Shown: positions 1-8,207 of the stretch, piece by piece | Position numbering within the stretch: position 1 is the first letter of the stretch | Layout of the letters: every line of letters starts with the position of its first letter | Source: SbD1 sp049300095 | GTDB lineage: Bacteria > Desulfobacterota > Syntrophobacteria > Syntrophobacterales > Syntrophobacteraceae | DNA length: 55,092 nt | Assembly (NCBI GenBank): GCA_049300095.1 | Contig: JBAQYM010000052.1 | Span: 1 to 55,092, forward strand | Reading direction: 5' to 3' | Notes under the pieces: model-generated | What the model was told of the DNA's origin: nothing | The model's database searches: none | The model's input: only the letters and a program-made list of their open reading frames with translations | Translations under genes and position numbers: made by a program

Positions 1-72
1 GCTTTTGGGCGGGAATCCAGGGTTTTGCTTTGCGCAACAGGCCGAAAAGACACTGGATTCCCGCCCAAAAGC
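1..72. repeat. Inverted repeat, 20-bp arms
   Basis: Positions 1-20 and 53-72 are perfect reverse complements separated by 32 bases. The arms carry the GGGCGGGAATCCAG motif and a matching end, so the whole is a small hairpin-forming intergenic repeat. It belongs to the same broad class as the CATTCCGGC...GGAATCCAG repeats elsewhere in the window. Confidence 0.7.
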
Positions 73-200
73 ACTGCGGGAATGACGGTTTTGACAGCCC
101 GAGCCGAACTTCAGTGGCATGGATAATCTGTCGTATGTGATTGGGCAGCAGCCCGTAAGGCTGTGCTCACAGTTAAACGGGTTCTTTACGGACAAGTCCT
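73..200. repeat. Dispersed repeat A, copy 1 (uninterrupted)
   Basis: This stretch is nearly identical to 7861-7959 joined to 8168-8200. Shared landmarks include GCGGGAATGACGGTTT, TGTCGTATGTGATTGGG, GGCTGTGCTCACAGTT and ACGGACAAGTCCT (GCGGACAAGTCCT in the other copy). In this copy CAGTT at 170-174 runs directly into AAACGGG; in the other copy a 208-bp element lies at that point. It is therefore an empty site for that element. It ends just past the stop codon of the CoA ligase gene on the other strand. Confidence 0.75.
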
Positions 201-1512
201 AAGTATGTCTCTCGTCGATCAGCCGCATGGCCTTCCCGTCGCCGCGGGGGAGGCCGTTGGGCTCGACGAGCTCGACCTTCGGGGTAACGAGCAACTGGCC
301 TTTCAGGTCACGGGTGATCTTGTCCCGCACCTGGTGGAGGCGGCGCATGTCTTCGACAAAAATCCTCTCGGTCACTTCCACCCGTACGATCATTTCATCG
401 ATGTTGTTCTCGCGCCGGAGCAGGATCACGTAATTGTTCCCGACCTCGGGGGTATGCATCAGGACCTGTTCCACCTGGATGGGGAAGATATTCACGCCCT
501 TTATGATGAACATATCGTCCGAACGGCCCCGGATGCGGTCGATGCGCTTGTGGACGCGCCCGCAGGGGCAGTCTCCGGTAACGACCCGCGTGAGGTCCTT
601 GGTGCGGTAGCGCAAAATCGGCATCGCTTCGCGGGTGAGCGTTGTCAGGACGAGTTCGCCGTACTGGCCGTCGGGGACGGGTTCGAGCGTTTTAGGGTCC
701 ACTATCTCGGCCAGGAACGCGTCTTCCCAGATGTGCAGGCCGTTCTGGCACGGGCACTCGAACGCAACCCCCGGGCCGTTCATCTCGGACAACCCATAGC
801 TATTATAAACTTTTATGCCGTAGAAGTCCTGTATCCGGTGGCGGACCTCTTCGGAGTAGGGTTCCGCGCCGACGAAGGCGATCTCGAGCGCGAGGTCCTC
901 GCGGGGATCGATGCCGATTTCGGATATGACGTCCATGAGCAGGAGGGCGAAACTCGGGATGATGTGGATGATATTTGTCGAAAAATCGCGCATTATCTGG
1001 ATCTGGCGCCTGCTGTTGCCCGCCCCGGACGGAATGGTCAAAAGCCCGAGCCGTTCGGCCCCGTAGTGGAACCCGAGCCCGCCGGTGAAAAGACCGTATC
1101 CGGTAAGGTTCTGGAAGGTGTGGCCGGGACGCGCGCCCGACATGTACATGCAGCGGGCGAGAAGATCGGCCCAGACTTCGACGTCGGCCCTCGAATAGAA
1201 AACCGCCGTTGCCTGCCCGGTCGTCCCGGATGAGACGTGCATCCTGACCAGGCGCTCTTTTGGTTCGCACAGCAGTCCGTAGGGGTAGGAATCCCGAAGG
1301 TCCTGCTTGACGGTGAATGGGATTTTGCGGACGTCGGCAAGGCTCGATATCGACTCGGGGCCAAGCCCGATCTCCTTGAACCTCGGCCCGTAGAACGCCG
1401 ATATCGAGGCGCGTTCCAGGGTGGATTTCAGGCGCTCGATCTGAAGCTCTTCGAGTCCTTCAGCGCTGAGGGTTTCTGCCGATTTGTCCCAGAAGTTGCT
1501 GGTGTCGCTCAT
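199..1512 (-). CDS. paaK: Phenylacetate-CoA ligase family (AMP-forming)
   Basis: A 437-residue member of the ANL superfamily. It is expected to activate an aromatic or other carboxylic acid with ATP and CoA in the cytoplasm. Visible family motifs are the P-loop SSGTTGQATAVF around residue 95, the YGLSEMNGPG segment near 240, and the hinge and C-terminal region GRSDDMFIIKGVNIFP near 335, which is typical of PaaK rather than acetyl-CoA synthetases. Length is normal for PaaK (430-440). No other phenylacetate-catabolism gene is nearby and the gene stands alone, so the true substrate is open. Anaerobes often carry several PaaK paralogues used for indolepyruvate- or aryl-acid-derived CoA esters. 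The family call is secure; the gene symbol is by family. Confidence 0.85.
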   Translation of the reverse strand: MSDTSNFWDKSAETLSAEGLEELQIERLKSTLERASISAFYGPRFKEIGLGPESISSLADVRKIPFTVKQDLRDSYPYGLLCEPKERLVRMHVSSGTTGQATAVFYSRADVEVWADLLARCMYMSGARPGHTFQNLTGYGLFTGGLGFHYGAERLGLLTIPSGAGNSRRQIQIMRDFSTNIIHIIPSFALLLMDVISEIGIDPREDLALEIAFVGAEPYSEEVRHRIQDFYGIKVYNSYGLSEMNGPGVAFECPCQNGLHIWEDAFLAEIVDPKTLEPVPDGQYGELVLTTLTREAMPILRYRTKDLTRVVTGDCPCGRVHKRIDRIRGRSDDMFIIKGVNIFPIQVEQVLMHTPEVGNNYVILLRRENNIDEMIVRVEVTERIFVEDMRRLHQVRDKITRDLKGQLLVTPKVELVEPNGLPRGDGKAMRLIDERHT

Positions 1513-1540
1513 TTTATTTCGTCCGAATGTTTATCGTAGC

Positions 1541-1708
1541 CGTTCACCGCGGAGACGCGGAGGGCGCAGAGAAAAACACGCGGATGAGGCATCACATCAT
1601 AATATATCATATACTTGGCATCAGCCTCAGTTTCTTGAATTGACACGCCCGATGACTGATGTCTCGCCATGTTCTTTATCTCTGCGCCCTCTGCGTCTCT
1701 GCGGTGAA
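1541..1708. repeat. MITE-like element with CACCGCGGAGACGCGG termini
   Basis: Positions 1541-1576 (GTTCACCGCGGAGACGCGGA and onward) and 1679-1708 (ending CTCTGCGGTGAA) are inverted copies of one motif and bracket about 100 bp of AT-richer DNA. The same paired arrangement recurs at 5574-5998 and 40041-40210, and a single arm lies at 21672-21690. No transposase is present. It fills the gap between the CoA ligase and dnaB. Confidence 0.65.
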
Positions 1709-1748
1709 AGGTCACTGTTTTTTGAAAGAACGGAGGATATCCTGAAGT

Positions 1749-3092
1749 TTACTGTGTCAAAGCGAGATTTTCAAACCGGGTGTACGTATTTATATAGGCC
1801 AGCTTCACCGTCTCGCCGGACGGGCCGTTTCGCTGTTTTCCGATGTGTATTTCCGCGATCCCCCGGTCCGGGGAATCGTGGTTGTATACCTCGTCGCGGT
1901 AGATGAAGGCGATGAGGTCCGCGTCCTGCTCGATTGCCCCGGATTCGCGCAGGTCGCTAAGCTGCGGGCGCTTGTCGTGGCGCTCCTCGACTTTGCGGTT
2001 GAGCTGCGAAAGGGCTATCACGGGGATATCGAGTTCCTTGGCAAGGCCTTTTAGCGAGCGCGATATCTCGGAGATCTCCTGTTCCCTGCGCTCGACATTC
2101 TCTCGCCCCCGCATGAGCTGGAGGTAGTCGACGATAACCATCCCGAGGCCCTGGTCGGCCATCATGCGGCGCGCCTTGGCCCGGAGTTCGAGCGGAGAGA
2201 TGGCCGGGGTGTCGTCGATGTACATCGGCACGTCCATGAACGATCCGGCGGCATGCAGGAGCTTCGAGCATTCCTGCTGGCTGAGAAAACCGGTGCGGAT
2301 TTTATGCGAGTCCACCCGCGCCTCGGCGCACAAGAGGCGCATGGCAAGCTGTTCCTTGCTCATTTCAAGCGAGAAAACCCCCACCGGGATCCCGCTCTCG
2401 ACCGAGGCGTTGCGCGCTATATTCAGGGCAAGGGCCGTTTTCCCCATGCTCGGGCGCGCCGCGATAATTATCAGGTCGGATTTCTGGAAACCGGCGGTAA
2501 TCTTGTCGAGGTCCTTGTAGTGGCTGGGGACGCCGGTGACCGCGTCGCGGTATTCCTGGAAGCGCTCGATGGCCTCGATGTTCTTCTTGATGACTTCTTT
2601 TAGCGGGAAATAGGAGTTGCGTATCCTGCGCTCGGCGATGGCGAAAATAGAGGCTTCGGCGGAGTCGAGCACCTCTTCGACGCTCTTGCCCGCGCCGTAG
2701 GAAAGCGAGATGACCTCGTTCGCGCTCTGGATCAGGCGCCGCAGGACGGCTTTTTCGCCGATGATTTTGGCGTAGGCCGCGACATTTGCCGAGGAGCCCA
2801 TGTGCTCGGTGAGGGAGGCCACATACGAGACGCCTCCCACGGCTTCGAGCTGGTTGCGCTGGGCGAGCAGATCGGTGACGGTCACCAGGTCGACCGGTTC
2901 GTTACGTTCGAAAAGGTCCTGTATGGTGCGGAAAATGAGGCGGTGGGAATCTTTATAAAACTCGTCGCCCTTGAGCACTTCCAGGGCGGAGGGCAGCCCG
3001 GAACCGTCGAGGATAATCCCCCCCAGCAGGGACTGTTCGGCCTCTATCTGCTGGGGTGGAATTTTCCGGAGTTCCGCGGAAAGGTCCTCCAT
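1749..3092 (-). CDS. dnaB: Replicative DNA helicase DnaB
   Basis: A 447-residue hexameric 5'-3' helicase that unwinds DNA at the replication fork. The N-terminal DnaB domain (residues about 10-115, PPQQIEAEQSLLGG) is followed by the RecA-type ATPase with Walker A ARPSMGKTALA near 210, Walker B VIVDYLQLM near 320 and the SQLNRKVEER / DLRESGAIEQDAD segment near 370. No intein is present. It is the last gene of the rpsF-rpsR-DUF2232-rplI-dnaB operon and starts 6 bases after the rplI stop. The order rpsF-rpsR-rplI-dnaB is widely conserved, and DUF2232 in the middle is common in Desulfobacterota and Firmicutes. Confidence 0.97.
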   Translation of the reverse strand: MEDLSAELRKIPPQQIEAEQSLLGGIILDGSGLPSALEVLKGDEFYKDSHRLIFRTIQDLFERNEPVDLVTVTDLLAQRNQLEAVGGVSYVASLTEHMGSSANVAAYAKIIGEKAVLRRLIQSANEVISLSYGAGKSVEEVLDSAEASIFAIAERRIRNSYFPLKEVIKKNIEAIERFQEYRDAVTGVPSHYKDLDKITAGFQKSDLIIIAARPSMGKTALALNIARNASVESGIPVGVFSLEMSKEQLAMRLLCAEARVDSHKIRTGFLSQQECSKLLHAAGSFMDVPMYIDDTPAISPLELRAKARRMMADQGLGMVIVDYLQLMRGRENVERREQEISEISRSLKGLAKELDIPVIALSQLNRKVEERHDKRPQLSDLRESGAIEQDADLIAFIYRDEVYNHDSPDRGIAEIHIGKQRNGPSGETVKLAYINTYTRFENLALTQ

Positions 3093-3098
3093 AAAAAA

Positions 3099-3545
3099 TT
3101 ACTCTTCTTTTCCGACCACCAGTCGCACGTTAGCGGTTATCGTGGCATCCACGCGGATCGTAACGCTGAACTCGCCGAGTTGCCGGATGGGCTGTTCGAT
3201 GACGATCGCCTTCCTGGGGACGTCGAAGCCGAGGTCTGCGAGCGCCTTATCGATATCGACGGCGCTGACCGAGCCGTAGAGCTTGTCTTCCTCCGAAACC
3301 TTGCGGAGCATCGTGATGGTTACGGCGTTGAGCTTCTCGGCCAGCGAGAGCATTTCCTGGCGCATCTGTTCGCGTTTTTGCGCGAGCAGGCGCTTCTTGT
3401 GTTCGAGTTCGCGGATATTCCTGCCGATGGCTTCCATGGCGAGCCCCTTGGGCAGAAGGAAGTTGCGGGCGTAACCCGGGGCAACGTTCACGAGGTCGCC
3501 GATCTGGCCGACGGATTCGACATTTTCGGTCAATATGACTTTCAT
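3099..3545 (-). CDS. rplI: 50S ribosomal protein L9
   Basis: 148 residues, the usual length. It shows the N-terminal 23S-rRNA-binding domain (MKVILTENVESVGQ, then GYARNFLLPKGLA), a long connecting helix and the C-terminal domain. The start has a clear AGGAG Shine-Dalgarno 5-6 bases upstream. It is the fourth gene of the rpsF operon and runs directly into dnaB. Confidence 0.97.
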   Translation of the reverse strand: MKVILTENVESVGQIGDLVNVAPGYARNFLLPKGLAMEAIGRNIRELEHKKRLLAQKREQMRQEMLSLAEKLNAVTITMLRKVSEEDKLYGSVSAVDIDKALADLGFDVPRKAIVIEQPIRQLGEFSVTIRVDATITANVRLVVGKEE

Positions 3546-3616
3546 CTTGGTACTCCTGTACGCGCAAGCATTTTCATGCAGGATACAATAAAAAAGAGAG
3601 CGGATTCAAGCAAAGA

Positions 3617-3642
3617 GATCGCGGCTGCAAGCCGCTCCCACA
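3617..3642. repeat. REP-like repeat (TGGGAGCGGCTTGCAGCCGCGA family)
   Basis: The palindromic core CGCGGCTGCAAGCCGCTCCC lies between rplI and DUF2232 inside the ribosomal operon. Other members are at about 5697-5720, 5795-5820, 7651-7676, 7708-7735 and 51897-51922. The sequence resembles REP units of pseudomonads. No RAYT transposase is visible in the window. Confidence 0.6.
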
Positions 3643-3673
3643 GTTCGTGCGGGGCGCTCTCTGCGGCGCCGGC

Positions 3674-4642
3674 TCACTCCGGCTTTGTCGCCATCCTTCT
3701 GAAATCGAACCACATGTCAAAAAGGCCCAAAACGGCTATGGCGATTGACGCGATCTGCTGCATAACCAGGATGCCGTAGATGAGGGCCCGCAAAAAAACC
3801 GGGAGCTTCCATTTGTCCAGGAAAAAAGCCGAAATCGAGAGGCCCTGGAGAAAATAGATGCTTCCGAGCACGATAAACACATTCAGGGCCGGATACCTGA
3901 AACCGTCTCCGGGAGCGAAAAGTGCGATACCGCTTGCGATAAGCACCCATACGAGCGCTTCCGGGGCCTTCCAGAGCCTCCAGTCATCCATGATGTATTC
4001 GCCCAGGGCGCCCGCGCGGCAATATCGGCGCGCGATCAGCATGTTCAGCCAGGCAATGAGCAGGGTGCACGAAACGGTAATCCCCGGCATGATTCTCACG
4101 ATTATCGGCACGGCCGCCAGAAGCGCGGTTTCCAGTTCGCGCGTTTCCGCCGTGGGCGTCCCGAGTTGCTTCAGCGTGGCCGAAATGGCGCCCCGAAGGT
4201 CCTGTTCGAGCAGGCCGACCAGCTCCCCCTTGGTCTCGACAAAGGAGAGGGCCACCAAAACGGCCGCCATCGCGATGACGACAAGGCTGGACAGTCCGAT
4301 GACCTTTTCCGTAACCCAGAGTTTCCTGATCCCGTATCCCAGAACGATGCCCATGGCCAGCATGGAGGCAAAATAAGGGATGCTGTGCTCCATGCCGAGC
4401 CAGAACAGGATCAGGGCCCCCGCAAGCCCGGACACGCCGGGCACGAACCATGCGGAGGGGGCGCCAAACCTTATCAGGGCCAGCACGGTGGGAAGCGGAG
4501 TGAGAATCCCCATGAGAAGGCCGGCCAGCGGCACGAACGATATCGACAGGAAAAGGCTGAGGGTGAGCAGGATGTGGAAGAAAAATTTACTTCCACCGGA
4601 AGCAAACCACGGAGCCGGCGGATTTCCTTCAGTAGGATTCAT
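3674..4642 (-). CDS. DUF2232 (YybS-like) integral membrane protein
   Basis: 322 residues if started at the ATG at 4642, which is preceded by GAAAGAAG. A longer frame would overlap rpsR and is unlikely. The protein has about eight hydrophobic segments, starting FFFHILLTLSLFLSISFVPLAGLLM, and the family's usual alternation of short loops. YybS/DUF2232 proteins are predicted transporters or membrane scaffolds of unknown substrate and are regularly found between rpsR and rplI in this operon. That position is the strongest evidence for the family call. Function is unknown. Confidence 0.8.
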   Translation of the reverse strand: MNPTEGNPPAPWFASGGSKFFFHILLTLSLFLSISFVPLAGLLMGILTPLPTVLALIRFGAPSAWFVPGVSGLAGALILFWLGMEHSIPYFASMLAMGIVLGYGIRKLWVTEKVIGLSSLVVIAMAAVLVALSFVETKGELVGLLEQDLRGAISATLKQLGTPTAETRELETALLAAVPIIVRIMPGITVSCTLLIAWLNMLIARRYCRAGALGEYIMDDWRLWKAPEALVWVLIASGIALFAPGDGFRYPALNVFIVLGSIYFLQGLSISAFFLDKWKLPVFLRALIYGILVMQQIASIAIAVLGLFDMWFDFRRMATKPE

Positions 4643-4671
4643 CTTCTTTCGATGCGCGCCCTCGCGAATTC

Positions 4672-4917
4672 CTAGAGCGTATGTATCGTTGTAAACGGCA
4701 ACAGCGCGATCTGTCGGGCCCTCTTTATGGCCAGGGTCAGCACGCGCTGGTGTTTGGCGCAATTGCCCGAAATTCTCCTTGGGACGATCTTGCCGCGTTC
4801 GGTTACGAAATAACGCAGCGTTTTGGAATCTTTGTAATCTATGCGAAGTTCGGAATCCACGCAGAAACGGCAGATTTTGCGCCGTGCGAAAGTGCGTCTT
4901 TTACGCCTGACAACCAT
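4672..4917 (-). CDS. rpsR: 30S ribosomal protein S18
   Basis: 81 residues. The N-terminus has RRKICRFC and later come ISGNCAKHQRVLTLAIKRAR and RQIALLPF, the S18 signature that contacts 16S rRNA and S6. It starts 42 bases after the rpsF stop with a GAGAGGAA ribosome-binding site. The N-terminal Cys pair (CRFC) suggests a zinc-coordinating form of S18. Confidence 0.97.
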   Translation of the reverse strand: MVVRRKRRTFARRKICRFCVDSELRIDYKDSKTLRYFVTERGKIVPRRISGNCAKHQRVLTLAIKRARQIALLPFTTIHTL

Positions 4918-4959
4918 CGTATTCCTCTCGTTTCCATATCGAATCAGATTGGGGGTCTG

Positions 4960-5433
4960 TTACTCTTCTTCCTCATCCTTGACGCCCTTTTCGGCGAGGC
5001 CTTCCTCGTCGAAATCCTCGGGCATTTCCTCTTCCGCCTCCTCGGCGGCAACAGCGGCGATCCGGGCGGCCTCTTCGTCCTCGGCAAAGGCGGCGGCAGC
5101 GGCGGCCTCGGCCGCCTTGCGCTCCCTTTCCTTCTCGGGATCGAAGCGGTCTTCGAGCTTGACCGTTATGAACTTGAGGACGCGCTCGTCGATTCGCAGG
5201 TTGCGCTCGAGTTCGGCAACCATGTCCGCCCCGCCGGAATACTCCATGAGCACGTAAAGTCCGCGGGTGCGTTTGCGGATGGGGTAGGCGAGCTTGCGCT
5301 TGCCCCAGGGGGTATAGGTGAGCACCTCGCCCCCGTTGGACGTGACGATTGACTGGACTTTGGTGTCGACGACCGAGGTTGTCTCGTCGGGCAGATCGGG
5401 ATCGACGATAAAAAAGGTTTCGTACTTGCGCAT
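4960..5433 (-). CDS. rpsF: 30S ribosomal protein S6
   Basis: 157 residues from the ATG at 5433 (MRKYETFFIVDP), preceded by GAGGAG. An in-frame start 11 codons upstream lacks a ribosome-binding site and lies in the leader. The ferredoxin-like S6 fold occupies residues 1-100. The remaining tail is extremely Ala/Glu/Asp-rich and ends in a run of Glu, which is long for S6 and typical of some Desulfobacterota. It is the first gene of the operon. In many bacteria the leader carries an S6:S18-binding hairpin that controls the operon; a short GC-rich leader is present here, but I could not confirm that motif by eye. Confidence 0.96.
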   Translation of the reverse strand: MRKYETFFIVDPDLPDETTSVVDTKVQSIVTSNGGEVLTYTPWGKRKLAYPIRKRTRGLYVLMEYSGGADMVAELERNLRIDERVLKFITVKLEDRFDPEKERERKAAEAAAAAAFAEDEEAARIAAVAAEEAEEEMPEDFDEEGLAEKGVKDEEEE

Positions 5434-5573
5434 TGGATCTCCTCTCGGATTATGCGGCCCCTTCACCTGGGAAGGAGCAAGGAGTTATAGGTTAGAATCG
5501 AACTTACTAACACATTCGGGAGCATGCGGTCAAGAGTGGAAGCGGGTGTTTGCCGACGGGATTTTTGCTAATC

Positions 5574-5998
5574 GCTCACCGCGAAGACGCGGAGGGCGCG
5601 GAGGGAAAGCCATTTCTCGTTCCCATGCTCCCGGGGCTGTTGCCGAAAAGGATGGCGACTCATCGCGGGAGACAGTCCAAACAACCCGACACCCGGTGGG
5701 AGCGGCTTGTAGCCGCGATGGACGAGCGACGGCTAAGGATGTGGGTTGCCATGGCGAGGCCCCGGAGCTTACGATTTCGTCGCGCCGGCACGTCCATCGC
5801 GGCTACAAGCCGCTCCCACCGGGTGTCGGGTTGTTTGGACTGTCTCCCGCGATGAGTCGCCATCCTTTTGGGCAACAACCCGTCCCGCGTGGGAACAAGG
5901 AAAAAGGATCAGGATGGGAAAACAGTCTTCGTTTCTAAATCCTCTCAACCCTATCCTCGGGTCTTCTCCGCGTTCTCTGCGCCTCTGCGGTGAACGGT
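5574..5998. repeat. Composite repeat bounded by inverted CACCGCGAAGACGCGG arms
   Basis: The outer arms at 5574-5606 and 5965-5998 are the same inverted pair seen at 1541-1708 and 40041-40210, but here they enclose about 360 bp instead of about 100. The enclosed DNA holds a second, longer inverted repeat described separately. No gene is visible between rpsF (ends 5433 on its 5' side) and ald. Confidence 0.6.
5646..5869. repeat. Perfect 79-bp inverted repeat with 66-bp loop
   Basis: Positions 5646-5724 and 5791-5869 are perfect reverse complements over 79 bases by eye. Each arm starts or ends with AAAAGGATGGCGACTCATCG and contains a GTGGGAGCGGCTTGTAGCCG REP core. Open frames on both strands through the arms read as mirror images and are not genes. 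Confidence 0.85.
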
Positions 5999-6166
5999 TT
6001 CGATTTTTGTGCCGGACCGACGGTGTGGGATAGAGCATCCGGGCCCTTAATGTGTTATTATCGCGACTGCGTTCCCTGTTCAAAGTAACCCCTGATAAGA
6101 AGAATATATAGTCTTTTCAAGCTCTGTTCAGCACTTCCTCCCACCTTTAAAGGAGGTCCGCGGCAC

Positions 6167-7315
6167 ATGAAAATCGGCTGTCCAAAAGAGATCAAAAGCC
6201 AGGAGTTCCGAGTCGGCCTGATACCGGCGGCCGTGAAGTTCTACGTTGAAAAAGGGCACCAGGTCTGCGTCGAGACAAACGCCGGGGCGGGGTCCGGAAT
6301 CCCCGACGAGCAGTACCTGGCGGCCGGGGCGAAGGTATGCGAAACGGCCGGAGAAGTCTGGCAATGGGCCGAGATGATCGTCAAGGTCAAGGAGCCTCTT
6401 CCCTCGGAATACGACTTCATGCAGCCCGGACAACTCATTTACACATATTTTCATTTCGCGGCCGACGAAAAGCTGACGCGGGCGTGCCTCGACAAAAAGA
6501 TCGTCGCCCTCGCCTACGAGACCGTGCAAAAGCCGGACGGCTCGCTGCCCTTGCTCAAGCCCATGAGCGAAGTCGCCGGGAGGATGGCCCCGCTGATGGG
6601 CGCTTTCTACCTCGGAAAACTCTACGGCGGTCGAGGCCTCCTGGCGACCGGGGTGCCTGGGGTTTCTCCGGCAAACGTTCTCATTATCGGCGGGGGCGCC
6701 GTCGGAAGCAACGCCGCCAAGGTCGCCGCCGGGCTCGGCGCACGGGTCACACTGCTCGACATCAATCTCGATACGCTCGAGCACCTGGGCAATATCATGC
6801 CGGGAAACGTCTCCCCCATATTCGCCGACCCCTACACCCTGGACAAGAGCCTGAGGGAAGCCGACATGGTGATCGGGGCCGTACTCATCCCGGGTGCGAA
6901 GGCGCCCAAGATCCTCAAGCGCGAGCACCTCAAGATTATGAAACCCGGCGCCGTTTTCGTGGACGTGGCCATCGACCAGGGCGGTTGCGCCGAAACATCG
7001 CATCCCACCACCCATGGAGACCCGGTCTATATCGAGGAGGGAATCGTTCATTACTGCGTGGCCAATATGCCGGGCGCGTATGCGCGCACCTCGACCTTCG
7101 CGCTCAACAATCGCACGATCAAGTACGGACTGCGGCTCGCCGACCTGGGGGTCGAGGCGGCGTGCGGCGCCGAGCCGGCACTGCTGAACGGCCTCAACAT
7201 GTACAAGGGTTTCATTACGTTCAAACCCGTTGCGGAGGCTTTCGGACTGAACGATCTCTATAAGCCCGCCGGCGAAGCCATCGATCTGCGTGCCGGGGCG
7301 TCCGGGAAGCGTTAA
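6167..7315 (+). CDS. ald: Alanine dehydrogenase
   Basis: 382 residues. It catalyses reversible NAD-dependent oxidative deamination of L-alanine to pyruvate and ammonia in the cytosol. N-terminal signature GCPKEIKSQEFRVGLIP at 4-20; catalytic Lys and His lie in the KVKEPLPSEY (about 72-81) and TYFHFAADE (about 91-99) segments. The Rossmann motif GGGAVGSNAAKVAAGLGA spans about residues 178-195, and the family segment AIDQGGCAETS lies near 268. The ribosome-binding site AAAGGAGGT is strong. The gene is monocistronic, with repeat-filled DNA on both sides. Length and motifs are normal. Confidence 0.96.
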   Translation: MKIGCPKEIKSQEFRVGLIPAAVKFYVEKGHQVCVETNAGAGSGIPDEQYLAAGAKVCETAGEVWQWAEMIVKVKEPLPSEYDFMQPGQLIYTYFHFAADEKLTRACLDKKIVALAYETVQKPDGSLPLLKPMSEVAGRMAPLMGAFYLGKLYGGRGLLATGVPGVSPANVLIIGGGAVGSNAAKVAAGLGARVTLLDINLDTLEHLGNIMPGNVSPIFADPYTLDKSLREADMVIGAVLIPGAKAPKILKREHLKIMKPGAVFVDVAIDQGGCAETSHPTTHGDPVYIEEGIVHYCVANMPGAYARTSTFALNNRTIKYGLRLADLGVEAACGAEPALLNGLNMYKGFITFKPVAEAFGLNDLYKPAGEAIDLRAGASGKR

Positions 7316-7380
7316 AAACTCTGACGGGGTGCTGAAAAAGTCTTCTTGATAACCGAAATTGGGATGGAGATCGGTACGTC

Positions 7381-7612
7381 CGTCATTCCGGCGGAAGCCG
7401 GAATCCAGCGGGGCCGCCGGCCTTTGGCCTGTTTGAACGCAGAATTCCGACTTTGAAGTCGGATAAGAGGCTCCATCGGTCCCAATCTGTTGAATTTACA
7501 CCTAAAACACCTCTTATGAAACTTCATTGGGTCAATGAAGTTCCGTGCGCGTTCAAGCCCTGTCCGAGGATGTGGCGGCGGCGCTGGATTCCGGCTTCCG
7601 CCGGAATGACCT
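7381..7612. repeat. CATTCCGGCGGAAGCCGGAATCC repeat pair
   Basis: Inverted copies at 7381-7410 and 7585-7612 of the CGTCATTCCGGCGGAAGCCG family. The left copy continues through CGGGGCCGCCGGCCTTTGGC to 7458. That 78-bp stretch is repeated almost exactly, inverted, at 29140-29219. No coding sequence is seen here. Confidence 0.7.
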
Positions 7613-7621
7613 TGGGGTAGT

Positions 7622-7737
7622 GCGGGGCCGGAGCCAACCCGCAAACCAATCTGTGGGAGCGGCTTCCAGCCGGGAGGGACGCGGCCGGAGCCAACCCGCA
7701 AACCAATGTGTGGGAGCGGCTTCCAGCCGCGAGGGAC
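7622..7737. repeat. Tandem duplication of a 57-59-bp REP-containing unit
   Basis: Two direct units, 7622-7680 and 7681-7737, each read GCCGGAGCCAACCCGCAAAC followed by TGTGGGAGCGGCTTCCAGCC. A third, truncated start (GCGGCCGGAGC) follows at 7738. The REP core is the same family as at 3617 and 51897. Confidence 0.75.
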
Positions 7738-7856
7738 GCGGCCGGAGCAAAAAATTGCTGCTTGGAACTTGTCCGCAAATAACCTGTGAAGCGATTTTAG
7801 GAGCTATTGCCCAGTGGCATAGCTCAGAATTGCAAGCGATCCGCATACCTCTCGGG

Positions 7857-8200
7857 ATCTGCGGGAATGACGGTTTCGACGACCCGGGTCGAACTTCAGT
7901 TGCATGGGTAATTTGTCGTATGTGATTGGGTGGCAGCCCGTGAGGCTGTGCTCACAGTTGGTGACCGCAACGTACAAACTTTTACATTTCATGAAAGTTC
8001 GATGTATCGCGCAGTATCGCGTAGGATGGGTGGAGCGCCCCGCGCAACCCATCACGCACTCCTGAGGCGATGGGTTGCGCGGGGCGTTCCACCCATCCTA
8101 CGAACTACTACGAACTACGAACCACGAACGAACTCATGAAATGTAAAAGTTTGTATGTTGCGGTTCCTTAAACGGGTTATTTGCGGACAAGTCCTTATCA
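7857..8200. repeat. Dispersed repeat A, copy 2 (interrupted)
   Basis: Copy 2 of the repeat at 73-200, split into 7857-7959 and 8168-8200 by the 208-bp element at 7960-8167. The two copies agree at roughly nine positions in ten. Joining the halves restores the uninterrupted order CTCACAGTT-AAACGGG. Confidence 0.75.
7960..8167. mobile_element. Palindromic MITE-like element, complete copy
   Basis: A 208-bp non-coding element. Its terminal inverted repeats of about 35 bp start GGTGACCGCAACGTACAAAC at 7960 and end GTTTGTATGTTGCGGTTCC at 8167. The centre is a near-perfect 33-bp hairpin (8021-8053 against 8069-8101), beginning GTAGGATGGGTGGAGCG with a 15-base loop. Boundaries are set by comparison with the empty copy at 73-200. 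Flanking TT at 7958-7959 and 8168-8169 suggests a 2-bp target duplication. No transposase is encoded. A second, partial and inverted copy lies at about 12475-12655. Confidence 0.8.
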
Positions 8201-8207
8201 CGACAGC

